From: JBGPTF01 sp041490445
Lineage (GTDB): Bacteria; Acidobacteriota; Terriglobia; Acidiferrales; UBA7541
Assembly: GCA_041490445.1 (NCBI GenBank)
Contig: JBGPTF010000002.1
Coordinates: forward strand, 124,001 to 188,000
Direction: 5' to 3'
Length of the DNA stretch: 64,000 nt
Shown piece by piece: positions 8,852 to 17,862 of this stretch. Under the pieces are notes generated by a model, which was given only the letters and a program-made list of their open reading frames with translations, was not told where the DNA came from and ran no database searches. The position numbers and the translations under genes were made by a program. Numbering within the stretch: the first letter of the stretch is position 1; the number at the start of each line of letters is the position of its first letter.

Positions 8852-10372
8852 TCAGTCGCTGAGGTTGCCGAAGGCCGTATCAATCTGCGCGCGCTGGAGC
8901 CGGTCCGAATAATCCACGTAAATCGTCTTCCATTCGGAGTAGAAGTCGAGCGCGGCGAGCCCGGATTCGCGGTGGCCGTTCCCGGTGTTCTTGACTCCGC
9001 CGAAGGGCAGGTGCGTCTCGGCGCCGATGGTCGGCGCGTTGACGTAGACGATGCCCGCCTCGATGTCGCGCATCACGCGGAACGCAATGTTGACGTTGCG
9101 GGTGTACACCGATGACGAAAGCCCGTACATCACCCCGTTCGCCACTTCCAGCGCGCGGTCGAGACTGTCCACCGGAATCACCGAAACCACCGGGCCAAAG
9201 ATTTCTTCCTGGCAGATGCGCATCTGCGGGTCGCAATCGGAGAAGATGGTCGGCTCGTGGAACCAGCCATGCGCGTGCGAGCCGCCGTCGAGCCGGTGCC
9301 CGCCGCAGGCGAGCTTTGCGCCTTCGTTCTTACCAATCTCGACGTAACTCATCACTGTTTTTAACTGGGACTCGTTTACACATGGGCCCATCTCGGTCGT
9401 CGGGTCCAGACCATCGCCCACTTTGAGGGCCTTGGCGCGCGCCACAAACTTGTCCACAAATTCGCCGTAGACTTTCTTGTGGACGGCGACGCGGCTGGCG
9501 GCCGTGCAGCGCTGCCCGGTCGTCCCGAAGCCGCCCCAGATGGCGCCGTCCACGGCGAGATCCAGGTTGGCATCGTCCATCACGATGATTATGTTCTTGC
9601 CGCCCATCTCCAGATGGCAGCTTTTGAAAGACGGTGCGCAGGCTTCGCTCACGATCCGGCCCACTTCGGTGGAACCAGTGAAGCTGACCAGCTTTACGTG
9701 GGGATGCTTCATCAGCGGAGAGCCCGTGGCGCTTCCCGAGCCGGTCACGACGTTCACGACGCCGCGTGGCAGGCCGGCCTCGTTCAGAATCTGCGCGAGG
9801 TTGTACACGGACAGTGGCGTATCGGTGGCCGGCTTGATCACAACCGTGTTGCCGCAGACAAGCGCGGGCATGATCTTCCACGACGGAATCGCCATCGGGA
9901 AATTCCATGGCGTGATCAGTCCGGCCACACCCTTGGGAACGCGCACGCACATCGCGAACTTGTTGGGCAGCTCGGAGGGAGTTGTCTGGCCGAACTGGCG
10001 GCGGCCTTCGCCGGCCATGTAATACGTCATGTCAATGGCTTCCTGTACGTCGCCGCGCGTCTCGGCCAGTATCTTGCCCATTTCGCGAGTCATATCGAGC
10101 GCGAGGTCTTCCTTGCGCGCCACCAGCAATTCGGCGGCGCGGTAAAGAATCTCCGCGCGCTTGGGCGCGGGCACAAGCCGCCAGCCCTTGTAGGCTTCCT
10201 TCGCGGCCTCGACGGCGGCGTTCACGTCCTCTTCGGTCGAGGACGAAAACATGCCGACCAGCTCGCGGGTGTTCGCGGGATTGCGGTTCTCGATCGCTTT
10301 GCCGCTGCGGGCCTCCACCCACTCACCGTTGATGAAGTTCCTATAGACCTTGGGCATGACTGCGGTGGCCAT
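8852..10372 (-). CDS. NAD(P)-dependent aldehyde dehydrogenase
   Basis: Oxidises an aldehyde to the carboxylate; the substrate cannot be assigned from sequence. The ALDH catalytic set is complete: PWNFP with Asn157, Lys180 in VVIKPA, Glu255 in LEMGGKN and nucleophile Cys289 in GQRCTAASR. The cofactor loop FTGSTEVGR is also present. The start at 10372 is chosen because GGGAGGAAA sits 6-8 nt upstream and the residue count (506) is normal for the family. A longer frame to 10576 adds 68 residues of non-homologous sequence. The gene is monocistronic and divergent from the cold-shock gene. Confidence 0.93.
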   Translation of the reverse strand: MATAVMPKVYRNFINGEWVEARSGKAIENRNPANTRELVGMFSSSTEEDVNAAVEAAKEAYKGWRLVPAPKRAEILYRAAELLVARKEDLALDMTREMGKILAETRGDVQEAIDMTYYMAGEGRRQFGQTTPSELPNKFAMCVRVPKGVAGLITPWNFPMAIPSWKIMPALVCGNTVVIKPATDTPLSVYNLAQILNEAGLPRGVVNVVTGSGSATGSPLMKHPHVKLVSFTGSTEVGRIVSEACAPSFKSCHLEMGGKNIIIVMDDANLDLAVDGAIWGGFGTTGQRCTAASRVAVHKKVYGEFVDKFVARAKALKVGDGLDPTTEMGPCVNESQLKTVMSYVEIGKNEGAKLACGGHRLDGGSHAHGWFHEPTIFSDCDPQMRICQEEIFGPVVSVIPVDSLDRALEVANGVMYGLSSSVYTRNVNIAFRVMRDIEAGIVYVNAPTIGAETHLPFGGVKNTGNGHRESGLAALDFYSEWKTIYVDYSDRLQRAQIDTAFGNLSD

Positions 10373-10576
10373 TGCATTTCCTCCCGATGAGTTTGGAGAT
10401 TTTCTGACGTACAAACCGCGCGGCGAATTCACTGTAGCAAACGCAAAGTAGGCAGTCAACGCAAGGGCGAGCGATGACAGCCTTGTTTCGGCCGGAAACG
10501 CAGCGGTTTGGCGAATGACTCGAAGCAGGCGCCAAGACGACGTTGCTCTTTTTGCGAAATTATTTGCAGATTTCAC

Positions 10577-10605
10577 TTGGAATTCGGGAAGTCCTGTGAT
10601 ACATT
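10577..10605 (+). promoter_or_regulatory. Possible promoter of the cold-shock gene
   Basis: TTGGAA (10577-10582) and TACATT (10600-10605) are spaced by 17 nt. A TATAAC at 10628-10633 is an alternative -10 with no good -35. If either is right, the transcript starts before the hairpin at 10652 and carries a leader of roughly 100 nt or more. Confidence 0.3.
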
Positions 10606-10651
10606 TTCCTTGCGTTTGTTGCTCTTGTATAACCTTTAGATTCGATTAGAG

Positions 10652-10682
10652 GGGCTGCAAGTTCACACTTGCAGCCCTTTTT
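10652..10682 (+). terminator. Terminator-like hairpin upstream of cspA (possible attenuator)
   Basis: A perfect 11-bp stem (GGGCTGCAAGT / ACTTGCAGCCC, loop TCAC) is followed by TTTTT-C-TTTT. It is a textbook intrinsic terminator in the plus orientation, yet no plus-strand gene lies upstream of it because the aldehyde dehydrogenase is divergent. It therefore sits in the cspA leader. Confidence 0.75.
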
Positions 10683-10741
10683 CTTTTGCGGCTGGAGGCG
10701 GTCAAGAAGCACCAGATAGCTCAAATAGAAGAGGAAACACA

Positions 10742-10945
10742 GTGAAAGAACAAGGAACAGTCAAGTGGTTCAACGCCAGCAAGGGCTTTGGGTTCATCCA
10801 GCGCCAGTCCGGCGAGGACGTTTTCGTCCACTTTTCCGCCATCCAGGCGGAGGGGTACAAGTCGCTGAACGAAGGCCAGTCGGTTGAATTCGAAGTCACC
10901 ACGGGCCCCAAGGGCCTGCAGGCGTCGAACGTCACCAGCCTCTAG
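10742..10945 (+). CDS. cspA: Cold-shock domain protein (CspA family)
   Basis: Small single-stranded nucleic-acid binding protein acting as RNA chaperone. The CSD motifs RNP1 (KGFGFIQ) and RNP2 (DVFVHFSAI) are intact, and 67 residues is the usual length. The start is GTG preceded by GAGGAAACACA. Strong terminators lie on both sides (10652 and 10955), so the coding message is short and monocistronic. The upstream terminator-like hairpin suggests regulation by antitermination, an inference. Confidence 0.95.
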   Translation: MKEQGTVKWFNASKGFGFIQRQSGEDVFVHFSAIQAEGYKSLNEGQSVEFEVTTGPKGLQASNVTSL

Positions 10946-10954
10946 TCAACAGGG

Positions 10955-10988
10955 GCGAGCTTGCTCAGGCAGGCTCGCTCTTTTTTTT
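10955..10988 (+). terminator. Rho-independent terminator of cspA
   Basis: GCGAGCTTGC pairs with GCAGGCTCGC (one G-T wobble, loop TCAG) and runs into eight T residues, 10 nt after the cspA stop codon. Confidence 0.9.
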
Positions 10989-11015
10989 CGCAACCGGTCC
11001 GGAGCGAGGCGACAG

Positions 11016-11345
11016 ATGAGCGGTAACCCGATCGTTCAGTACGTCGGCTTTGAATCCAAACCGTTCTTTCGCGAGTATACATTTCAAGTCCGCAGCACCG
11101 CCGACGGCGTTCGCGAATTCACCCTCACGATCCCCAACGCAGCGTTTGATTCTCACCGCGCCCGATTCCAGGATGCTCCTGACATCTGCTCTCTGAAACT
11201 CGCCAGCGAGTTGGAGGCCAGCGCCAACCATCCGCTGAACGACCATTTCGCGCTCACGGAATCGGAACTCGAGACCTACCGCTCTGCTCATACCCACAAG
11301 TCCTCAAAGTATCCGTACGCCCCGAAGCCTGACAAGACTTTCTGA
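11016..11345 (+). CDS. Hypothetical protein (109 residues)
   Basis: Not recognised. It is a soluble, probably beta-rich N-terminal half (VREFTLTIPNAAF) with a charged C-terminal tail rich in His, Lys and Pro. There is no signal peptide or membrane segment. The ATG at 11016 follows GGAGCGAGGCGACAG and lies 28 nt past the cspA terminator, so expression could partly depend on readthrough. Codon use looks like that of the neighbours. The start after the terminator is preferred over an upstream frame that would overlap cspA. Confidence 0.6.
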   Translation: MSGNPIVQYVGFESKPFFREYTFQVRSTADGVREFTLTIPNAAFDSHRARFQDAPDICSLKLASELEASANHPLNDHFALTESELETYRSAHTHKSSKYPYAPKPDKTF

Positions 11346-11407
11346 CCTCGGCCAGGACTCTCTCTTTCCTTCCGCCAGGGACGCCGAATCTTGCGCCTGA
11401 TTTTTTT

Positions 11408-11797
11408 TTAACCCTTCAGGACGTATTTGCCGCCACCGGTGCAGAGGATCACGGCGTTCATCACGATGAACATCAAATCGTAATGCCATCCGTAGGTCTT
11501 CTTGCCCCAAAAGCCCGTATGCCACGCGAAGATCTTTTTCTGGATCGCGCCGAGCATCACCAGAATCAGCCCCAGCGCGGCAAGCTGCGTAAATACTCCG
11601 AGAATCAGTCCCAAGCCACCCAGGGCTTCCGCTGTTCCCAGGAATAGGGTGAAGCCTTTGCTCATCGCGATGCTCTTGCTTCTTGTCTCGGGATCCCTGG
11701 CGTGATTCCAACCGCTGGTGATGAACACGATCCCGGCCATCAGTCTGAGCAGCAAGAGCGCGAGGTCCGTGAATCGCGCCAGCTCAGGAAACATCAT
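11408..11797 (-). CDS. DoxX-family membrane protein
   Basis: Four-helix inner-membrane protein of the DoxX/quinol-oxidase-subunit-like family. Characteristic segments are LLLRLMAGIVFITSGWNH, AEALGGLGLILGVFTQLAAL and the final helix near AVILCTGGGKYVLKG. Length is 130 residues from an ATG behind GAGGAGG. Proteins of this family are often linked to redox or stress functions, but a specific role cannot be read here. A paralogue with the same topology lies at 17423. Confidence 0.82.
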   Translation of the reverse strand: MMFPELARFTDLALLLLRLMAGIVFITSGWNHARDPETRSKSIAMSKGFTLFLGTAEALGGLGLILGVFTQLAALGLILVMLGAIQKKIFAWHTGFWGKKTYGWHYDLMFIVMNAVILCTGGGKYVLKG

Positions 11798-11903
11798 TTC
11801 AGCCCGGCCTCCTCTCGAAATGCAGCGAATCCTTTCTGGAATATACAGCGCCTGCGCCGCCGAGCACGCGGCTCCGAGGATCTCAGGTTGAGGAAGCGCC
11901 GAG

Positions 11904-12104
11904 TCAGTTGGTTCGCGGCCCCCTGACGAGCGCAATCAGTCCCGCCAACGCAACGCCGAAGCACATCCCGGTGGCGAGCAATTGGATGACGTCAACGGTG
12001 TGATAGCTCGCAAACCTCGGCCTCTGCATCAGCGAGAAAAGCCCAATCAAACCGACAAAAAACGTTGCGCCGAAGGAGACTCCCAGTCTTCTACGATTTT
12101 GCAT
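11904..12104 (-). CDS. Small two-helix membrane protein
   Basis: A 66-residue protein with two predicted transmembrane helices (VSFGATFFVGLIGLFSL and LLATGMCFGVALAGLIAL) and a basic tail (RGPRTN). A strong binding site GGAGGGGAGG precedes the ATG, which is the main reason for calling it. It is about 105 bp upstream of the DoxX gene on the same strand and might be co-transcribed. The function is unknown. Confidence 0.55.
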   Translation of the reverse strand: MQNRRRLGVSFGATFFVGLIGLFSLMQRPRFASYHTVDVIQLLATGMCFGVALAGLIALVRGPRTN

Positions 12105-12275
12105 CGCCTCCCCTCCAGTGATTCGTGGCGCATCCTACACGTAACGGGCAGCATCGTCCAGCTATCCAGAGCGCTTGCGGATGTGAATTGGCTTTCGCTT
12201 TGGCCTCAGAGTGAACTATTCTTTCCGCCTTCAGCCTGAGGTTTTGAAAACGCAACTTCCGGCAAGGGGGACCGA

Positions 12276-13994
12276 ATGCCTCGTGGAAAGATAATCCTTT
12301 TCGCCCTGATCGCTGCCATCCCACTCTTCCTCTTGCTCTCCTTTCCGCGCCAGTTGATCGAGGCTCAGGAATCGGCGCCCTACGACGTGGTCATCCGGCA
12401 GGGACATATCCTCGACGGCGCCGGCAATCCCTGGTTCGAAGGTGACGTGGCCATTCGCGGTGATCGGATCGCCGCCATCGGAAAACTCGGACCCGTCGCG
12501 GCCAAGCGCATCATCGATGCTTCCGGTCTGGTCGTCGCTCCCGGCTTTATTGATATGCTCGGCCAATCGGAAGCGGCGTTGCTGATCGACAATCGTTCCC
12601 TCAGCAAGCTTTCGCAGGGAATCACAACCGAGATTACCGGCGAGGGACAATCCATCGCGCCGCAGAATGATGTGACACTAGCGGCGGCGAAGCCGTTTTT
12701 CGACCACTTCGGCCTGGTGGCTGACTGGACCACGCTCGACGGATATTTTGCGCGCCTGGAAAAGAAGGGCACGCCTCTCAACCTGGGCACCTACGTCGGC
12801 GCCGCCCAGATTCGCGAGGCGGTGATCGGGGACATGGACCGCGCACCGACGCCTGCCGAACTCGTGCGCATGCAGGAATTGGTCGCCCAGGCGATGCAGC
12901 AAGGTGCGTTCGGGCTTTCTACCGCATTGATCTACCCTCCGGGCCAGTATGCCAAAACCGATGAGTTGATCGCGCTCGCGAAGATCGCTTCGCAATATGG
13001 CGGTATCTATGCTTCCCACATGCGCAGCGAAGGCGCCAGCGAATCCGCGGCCCTCGACGAAGCCATCCGCATCGGGCGGGAGGCACGCCTCCCGGTGGAG
13101 ATTTTTCATCTGAAAGTAAGCGGACAATCCCGCTGGGGCTCGATGCCGCTCATCGTCGCAAAGATCCAGGCGGCACGCGACGCCGGGCTGGACATCCGGG
13201 CGGACATGTATCCCTACCTCGCCGGAGGCACGGCGCTGGCATCGTCGCTTCCCCCGTGGATGGCCAACGGCGGGACGGAGAAACTTCTGGAGCGTTTGCG
13301 CGCTCCTGAGATTCGTCGTCGCCTCCGGGAGGAGATGGCTTCCGACCACCCCGATTGGGAGAACCTCTATTTCGATAGCGGCGGGCCTTCCGGAGTGATG
13401 ATCTCTTCTGTCATCAGCCCCGAGCTGAAGAAGTACGAAGGACAGACCATCGACCAGATCGCTCGGTCGCAAGGCAAAGAGCCGCTCGATGCCCTCTTCG
13501 ACTTCATTCTCGCCGACAGCGCGCAGACCTCGGCACTCTATTTCATTGCCAACGAACAGGATTTGCAGATCGGGCTGAAGCAGCCGTGGACAAGCATCGG
13601 ACTGGACGCCAGTGAAACTTCTCTCGACGGGCCGCTGTACGGGCCGCACGACCATCCGCGCGCGTGGGGCGCGATGCCCCGACTGCTTGGCCATTACGCC
13701 CGCGACCTGCGTCTGCTCACACTCCCCGATGCGGTCCGGAAGATCACCTCGATGCCGGCTCAGCGCGAGCATCTGCGCGACCGCGGCCTGCTGAAGCCCG
13801 GCTACTTCGCGGACGTCACGGTCTTCGATCCCAATACCATCGCGGACAAGGCCAGCTACGCCCAGCCCAATCAAGTCTCCGAGGGCGTTCACTTCGTCTT
13901 CGTGAACGGACAATTGGAGTATGAAAACGGAAAACTGACGGGCGCCGTTGCCGGGCGAGTTCTCCGCGGACCCGGCTGGCAACGGGAGAAATGA
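12276..13994 (+). CDS. Exported amidohydrolase, D-aminoacylase-like, with altered metal motif
   Basis: A 572-residue protein with an N-terminal hydrophobic export or anchor segment (residues 7-24). It then has the beta-sandwich start of the amidohydrolase superfamily (VVIRQGHILDGAGNPWFEGDVAI) and a TIM barrel resembling N-acyl-D-amino-acid deacylases (GAFGLSTALIYPPGQYAKTDEL, YASHMRSEG, EIFHLKVSG). The usual HxH metal ligands after GFID are replaced: GFIDMLGQSE (residues 90-99). The Cys of the D-aminoacylase VGNCG motif is also absent (TGEGQS instead). The later His residues remain. It either uses a single-metal site or belongs to a divergent subfamily. The amidase downstream may act in the same process. 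Confidence 0.8.
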   Translation: MPRGKIILFALIAAIPLFLLLSFPRQLIEAQESAPYDVVIRQGHILDGAGNPWFEGDVAIRGDRIAAIGKLGPVAAKRIIDASGLVVAPGFIDMLGQSEAALLIDNRSLSKLSQGITTEITGEGQSIAPQNDVTLAAAKPFFDHFGLVADWTTLDGYFARLEKKGTPLNLGTYVGAAQIREAVIGDMDRAPTPAELVRMQELVAQAMQQGAFGLSTALIYPPGQYAKTDELIALAKIASQYGGIYASHMRSEGASESAALDEAIRIGREARLPVEIFHLKVSGQSRWGSMPLIVAKIQAARDAGLDIRADMYPYLAGGTALASSLPPWMANGGTEKLLERLRAPEIRRRLREEMASDHPDWENLYFDSGGPSGVMISSVISPELKKYEGQTIDQIARSQGKEPLDALFDFILADSAQTSALYFIANEQDLQIGLKQPWTSIGLDASETSLDGPLYGPHDHPRAWGAMPRLLGHYARDLRLLTLPDAVRKITSMPAQREHLRDRGLLKPGYFADVTVFDPNTIADKASYAQPNQVSEGVHFVFVNGQLEYENGKLTGAVAGRVLRGPGWQREK

Positions 13995-14140
13995 TCGGCT
14001 GACCCATCAAGGAGTACCGCCGCCTCGAAGCCAGCAGCCGCCCGCCTGGAATTCGGTTTTTTTTGACATCCCGCATCTATCCGTTCGCGGACTGTATTAC
14101 ACTGCCGGGCCACACCAGATACTTGGAGGTGAAAGGAACC

Positions 14141-15991
14141 ATGCTGGATCGCCGCCGCTTTCTCGCCACGTGTTCGGGTTTCGGATTGACCGCCACGCTG
14201 TTTCCCGGAGTGCTGTGGTCCCTCGCCGAGGACAAGGACAAAATCACGAAAGAAATGATCGACCAGGCCGCCGCCATCGCCGACGTCCCGATTCCCGAGG
14301 CAGACCGCCAGATGATGCTTCGGAATCTGAACGACCACGCGAAGGGATACGAAGAGGTTTACAAGCTGCACATGGCGAACAGCGTGGCCCCGGCACTTGT
14401 GTTCGATCCCGTCCTACCTTCCACGAAATTCGAGAAAGTGAAGCGGCCGCTGCAGATTTCGCCCGCCCCAGCGATTGCCGCGCGCGGCGTGCCGAAGAAT
14501 CTTGAAGAGGTCTGCTTCTCAACGGTCCGCGAACTTGCAGAGCTGGTTCGCACGCGCAAAGTATCTTCGAAGGCGCTGACCGAGATGTATCTCGAGCGAT
14601 TGAAGCGCTATGATCCCCTGCTCCATTTTGTAATTACCTTTACGGAAGACCGCGCGCACGCGAAAGCCAGGGAAGCAGACCGCGAAATCGCGGCCGGCAA
14701 GTACCGTGGCCCGCTGCACGGGCTCCCGTGGGGCGCGAAGGATCTCATAGCGGTTGCGGGCTACCGGACAACCTGGGGAGCGGGCGGCTTCGAGGAGCAG
14801 AAATTCGACGAGGACGCTACCGTCGTCAAGCGCCTCGACGCCGTCGGCGCGGTGCTGGTCGCGAAGCTCAGCCTCGGCGCGCTGGCCATGGACGACCACT
14901 GGTTTGGCGGCAAGACGCGCAATCCGTGGAATCCGGCGCAGGGGTCGAGCGGTTCCTCCGCCGGCTCTTCCTCCGCCACTGCAGCAGGCTGCGTGGCATT
15001 CAGCATGGGATCGGAAACGCTCGGGTCCATCTCCTCCCCCACCACCCGCTGCGGCTGCACGGGCCTGCGCCCCACCTTCGGCCTGGTGCCGAGAACCGGC
15101 GCCATGGCGCTTTCGTGGAGCATGGACAAGCTCGGCCCCATCTGCCGCGCCGTCGAGGATTGCGCCCTGGTGCTTCACGCGATCCACGGACCGGACGGCA
15201 AGGATCGCGCCGTCCAACCGGCCGTCTTCAATTGGAATGCCAGCCTCAATTGGCGCAAGCTGCGCGTTGGATACCTGAAGGCCGATTTCGAGAATCGGCC
15301 GCAACAGCCGGAGCCACCGGCAAAGCCGGAATCGGAGCTTTCCGCGGAAGAAAAGAAGAAGCTGGAAGAACAGAAGCAGCGGCAGGAACAGTTCCGCAAG
15401 CGCGGCGAGTACGACCGGCGCTTCAACGAAGCGGCTATAGCCAGGATCGAGAAGATGGGCGTGAAGCTGATCCCGGTGGAGTTGCCGAAATTTCCGTACG
15501 ACGCGATGGTGCCGGTGCTCCTCGCCGAAGCCGCGGCGTCCTTCGACGAACTCACGCGCTCCGGCCGTGACAAGCTGCTCACCGACCAGGGTCCGAACGA
15601 TTGGCCGAACTCCTTCCGCTCCGCGCGGTTCATTCCCGCCGTCGAATACATCCAGGCCAATCGCGCGCGCATGCTGGCCATGGAGGCCGTGTCGAAGGCC
15701 TTCGAAGGCTTCGACGTGATCGTCGCTCCCACCAACAGCCAGCAATTGGTCGCCACAAACCTCACCGGTCAACCGGCTGTGATTCTTCCCAACGGTTTTC
15801 GCGGGGACGACGCTCCTCCCCCGACGAAAAACGATAAGGGCGAAATCGAAGGCGGCTACGGCGGGCCTGGCACACCGGTCAGCCTGACCTTTCTCGGGCA
15901 GCTCTATGGCGAGGCCAAATTGTTGGCGTTTGCTCGCGCCTATCAGCAGGCCACCGACTTTCATCTTCGCCACCCGAAACTGGAAGTCTGA
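14141..15991 (+). CDS. Amidase signature family hydrolase, Tat-type leader
   Basis: Amide hydrolase with the Ser-cisSer-Lys triad: Lys200 in WGAKDL, the Gly/Ser-rich signature GSSGSSAGSSSA (residues 268-279) and nucleophile Ser297 in GSETLGSISS. The N-terminus DRRRFLATCSGFGLTA resembles a twin-arginine signal (RRxFL), so export in folded form is likely. The ATG at 14141 sits behind GGAGGTGAAAGG. Of 616 residues, about 90 form an N-terminal extension before the catalytic domain, and a charged insert rich in Pro, Glu and Lys occurs near residues 385-425. Substrate unknown. It is 146 bp downstream of the exported amidohydrolase on the same strand. Confidence 0.9.
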   Translation: MLDRRRFLATCSGFGLTATLFPGVLWSLAEDKDKITKEMIDQAAAIADVPIPEADRQMMLRNLNDHAKGYEEVYKLHMANSVAPALVFDPVLPSTKFEKVKRPLQISPAPAIAARGVPKNLEEVCFSTVRELAELVRTRKVSSKALTEMYLERLKRYDPLLHFVITFTEDRAHAKAREADREIAAGKYRGPLHGLPWGAKDLIAVAGYRTTWGAGGFEEQKFDEDATVVKRLDAVGAVLVAKLSLGALAMDDHWFGGKTRNPWNPAQGSSGSSAGSSSATAAGCVAFSMGSETLGSISSPTTRCGCTGLRPTFGLVPRTGAMALSWSMDKLGPICRAVEDCALVLHAIHGPDGKDRAVQPAVFNWNASLNWRKLRVGYLKADFENRPQQPEPPAKPESELSAEEKKKLEEQKQRQEQFRKRGEYDRRFNEAAIARIEKMGVKLIPVELPKFPYDAMVPVLLAEAAASFDELTRSGRDKLLTDQGPNDWPNSFRSARFIPAVEYIQANRARMLAMEAVSKAFEGFDVIVAPTNSQQLVATNLTGQPAVILPNGFRGDDAPPPTKNDKGEIEGGYGGPGTPVSLTFLGQLYGEAKLLAFARAYQQATDFHLRHPKLEV

Positions 15992-16080
15992 GAAAAGGAG
16001 AATCGGCGGCGCTTCCCTTCTGAAGAGGAAGGCCCTGGGAAGAATTTATGGTGCCCTGATGGCTCCGGCGTTCGCGTGCT

Positions 16081-16920
16081 TTAATGAAACTTCAAACCCG
16101 GCCCCAGAATCGCGATGAAAAGCACTCCAAGAATCGCCGCCACGGCCATCCAACCTCGACTTCGGGAGAGCGGCGGCATTTCGAAGGTGCCTTCTGGGAT
16201 GCGATTGCCTTTGAACATCTCCCACATCCAAGCCAGCCCGGAAGTCCCGCCAAATGAAGCGGCGGCCGCAGAAATCGCCACCAGAATAAATCCCACGGGA
16301 TTAAACATCCCAGCGACGCACGAAAGAATTCCGCCTGCGAGATACGGTGTCAGGGTGAGTTTCTTCGCTCGTTGCAACATCTCAGGGTCCCTCTGGCCCA
16401 GAAACGGCCGCATCTCCAGAAGAGCAATCCATACAAAAAACAGATAGGAACATAGACCGAGAACCGTTAGACCCACCCTCCAACCCCATGCAGGCTCGAG
16501 GCCACGAATGACAACGGCCCAATCGCCGATACTCCCGACGCCCGAGAACAAGAAGTACCCGCCGGCTTGCACCAGATTGATCGTCATCGAAAGCCACAGG
16601 AGGTAACGCAGCCGCGTCGCGCGCGTCGCCATGCGTGACGCAAGCCAGAAGATCAGTCCCGCAATCAGATTAGCGATCGTTCCACCAGCCGCGAGGAACC
16701 GCCCTTCCCCGCTACATTCGAAGTGAACGGTTGAAAGGGCCACAGCGTGCCCGCCGGAAAGAAGACAGGCGCCACCGTGCCCGATCCCTTCGTGGATGAT
16801 GCTTGCAAACACATAGACGACAATTGCGATCGCAACGACCGTCCAGGTATCGGCGGGGACGGCACCTTCCACCTCGGGCTTGGAGTTGGAAGTCGAGCGC
16901 GGCGGCGCGTCGGTCATCAT
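16081..16920 (-). CDS. Membrane protein with HExxH motif (putative zinc peptidase)
   Basis: A 279-residue polytopic protein with about six to seven hydrophobic segments. HEGIGHGG occurs at the end of the first helix (around residue 43), which matches HExxH as in membrane-embedded M50-type metalloproteases. No NxxPxxxxDG partner motif is obvious, although a PVGFIL segment occurs near residue 214. It could therefore be a divergent site-2-like protease or an unrelated membrane protein. The ATG follows AAGGAG. The gene is isolated, with no same-strand partner nearby. Confidence 0.6.
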   Translation of the reverse strand: MMTDAPPRSTSNSKPEVEGAVPADTWTVVAIAIVVYVFASIIHEGIGHGGACLLSGGHAVALSTVHFECSGEGRFLAAGGTIANLIAGLIFWLASRMATRATRLRYLLWLSMTINLVQAGGYFLFSGVGSIGDWAVVIRGLEPAWGWRVGLTVLGLCSYLFFVWIALLEMRPFLGQRDPEMLQRAKKLTLTPYLAGGILSCVAGMFNPVGFILVAISAAAASFGGTSGLAWMWEMFKGNRIPEGTFEMPPLSRSRGWMAVAAILGVLFIAILGPGLKFH

Positions 16921-17422
16921 TGAACTCCTTGGTTGGGCGCGAGGCGCACCCTACAGGTCAAACCCTTGGTAGGTCAAGCGCCTTCTTCGAGCGACCCTGC
17001 GCCAAGAAATCTGTAAGAGAAACCGTGATAGACGGGTATAAAATCCGGGCAGGCGCGAAGGGGGAGTGTTCGGACCCCGCTGTTGTTGGCCGAGGGCATC
17101 TGCACCCGCGTCTGTTTGGCCAGATTCCGAGGCGGATCTGGGCGCTGCCGGCGCCGAGAGGCTGGCACTCCGATTGCGGTTGCAAAACCTGGGGCCGAGG
17201 GAGGAGGTTCGGAGAAGTGTCTGAGAAACCATCCACGCGGCAGCTACCGGGGCTCGTCAGACGTCAGAAACGAGCTGTCGGATCCCCGCAATCTCGCTGG
17301 AGCCTGCGCTGGTGGCAACTTAGTTGTGTCGAGGGCAGGAGAAGCTTACGATGTGCGAGTCCGAGTTCCAATCGGGAATTCCGACTTAGACCCTAGCTCG
17401 AGTTTCTCGTCAGGAGACAACC
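16921..17422. other. Long 5' region upstream of DoxX-like gene
   Basis: About 500 bp without a supported gene. It contains the first copy of a 43-bp repeated element (17037-17079). The remaining sequence is GC-rich with several short frames that lack binding sites. It may be a long untranslated leader for the gene at 17423. Confidence 0.4.
17037..17079 (+). repeat. Intergenic repeat, copy A (promoter-like)
   Basis: Begins TATAAAATCCGGG and ends GGAGTGTTCGGACCCCG. It aligns without gaps to copy B at 17863-17905, with differences only at a few positions in the middle. The TATAAAAT start resembles a -10 box. Confidence 0.75.
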
Positions 17423-17815
17423 ATGGACATACTCTTTCTTGTCGGAAGAATCTTCTACGGCGGATTTTTTCTGATGAGCGGATTAAGACACTTCACGCAA
17501 ATCTCTCCCATATCGCAATATGCGGCTACGAAGGGTGTGCCGGCCCCGAAGTTGGCCGTGGCCGGGTCCGGCCTTTTGATCGTGCTGGGCGGCCTGAGCC
17601 TGATTCTGGGGGCTTGGACGCAGATCGGTCTGTGGCTGATAGTGATCTTCCTCGTCGGCGTCTCGCCCCAGATGCACCCTTTCTGGAAGGTCTCCGACCC
17701 CATGCAAAAAATGGGAGAGCAGAACAATTTCATGAAGAATATTGCTCTGCTCGGGGCGGCGCTCATGATGATGCTGCTTTCTCAGCCTTGGCCGTATAGC
17801 CTCTTCAGCCGGTAG
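17423..17815 (+). CDS. DoxX-family membrane protein (second copy)
   Basis: A 130-residue protein with four hydrophobic helices. The first reads ILFLVGRIFYGGFFLMSGL, followed by a conserved loop (HFTQISPISQYAATKGVPAP) typical of the DoxX/SURF4-like group. Helices continue through LLIVLGGLSLILGAW and LWLIVIFLVGV. The ATG is preceded by AGGAGACAACC. It shares topology and length with the protein at 11408 but the two are clearly diverged. The specific function is unknown. Confidence 0.82.
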   Translation: MDILFLVGRIFYGGFFLMSGLRHFTQISPISQYAATKGVPAPKLAVAGSGLLIVLGGLSLILGAWTQIGLWLIVIFLVGVSPQMHPFWKVSDPMQKMGEQNNFMKNIALLGAALMMMLLSQPWPYSLFSR

Positions 17816-17862
17816 TCCAACCTGCCGCCGCATCAATCGCAGAGTGCGTCGGGGAAATCTGC

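Noticed and set aside
12678..13982. 434-codon frame opposite the amidohydrolase
   Set aside because: Composition rich in Arg, Gly and Val without motifs; an antisense shadow of a well-supported gene.
14519..15973. 484-codon frame opposite the amidase
   Set aside because: Antisense shadow with low-complexity Ala/Gly stretches.
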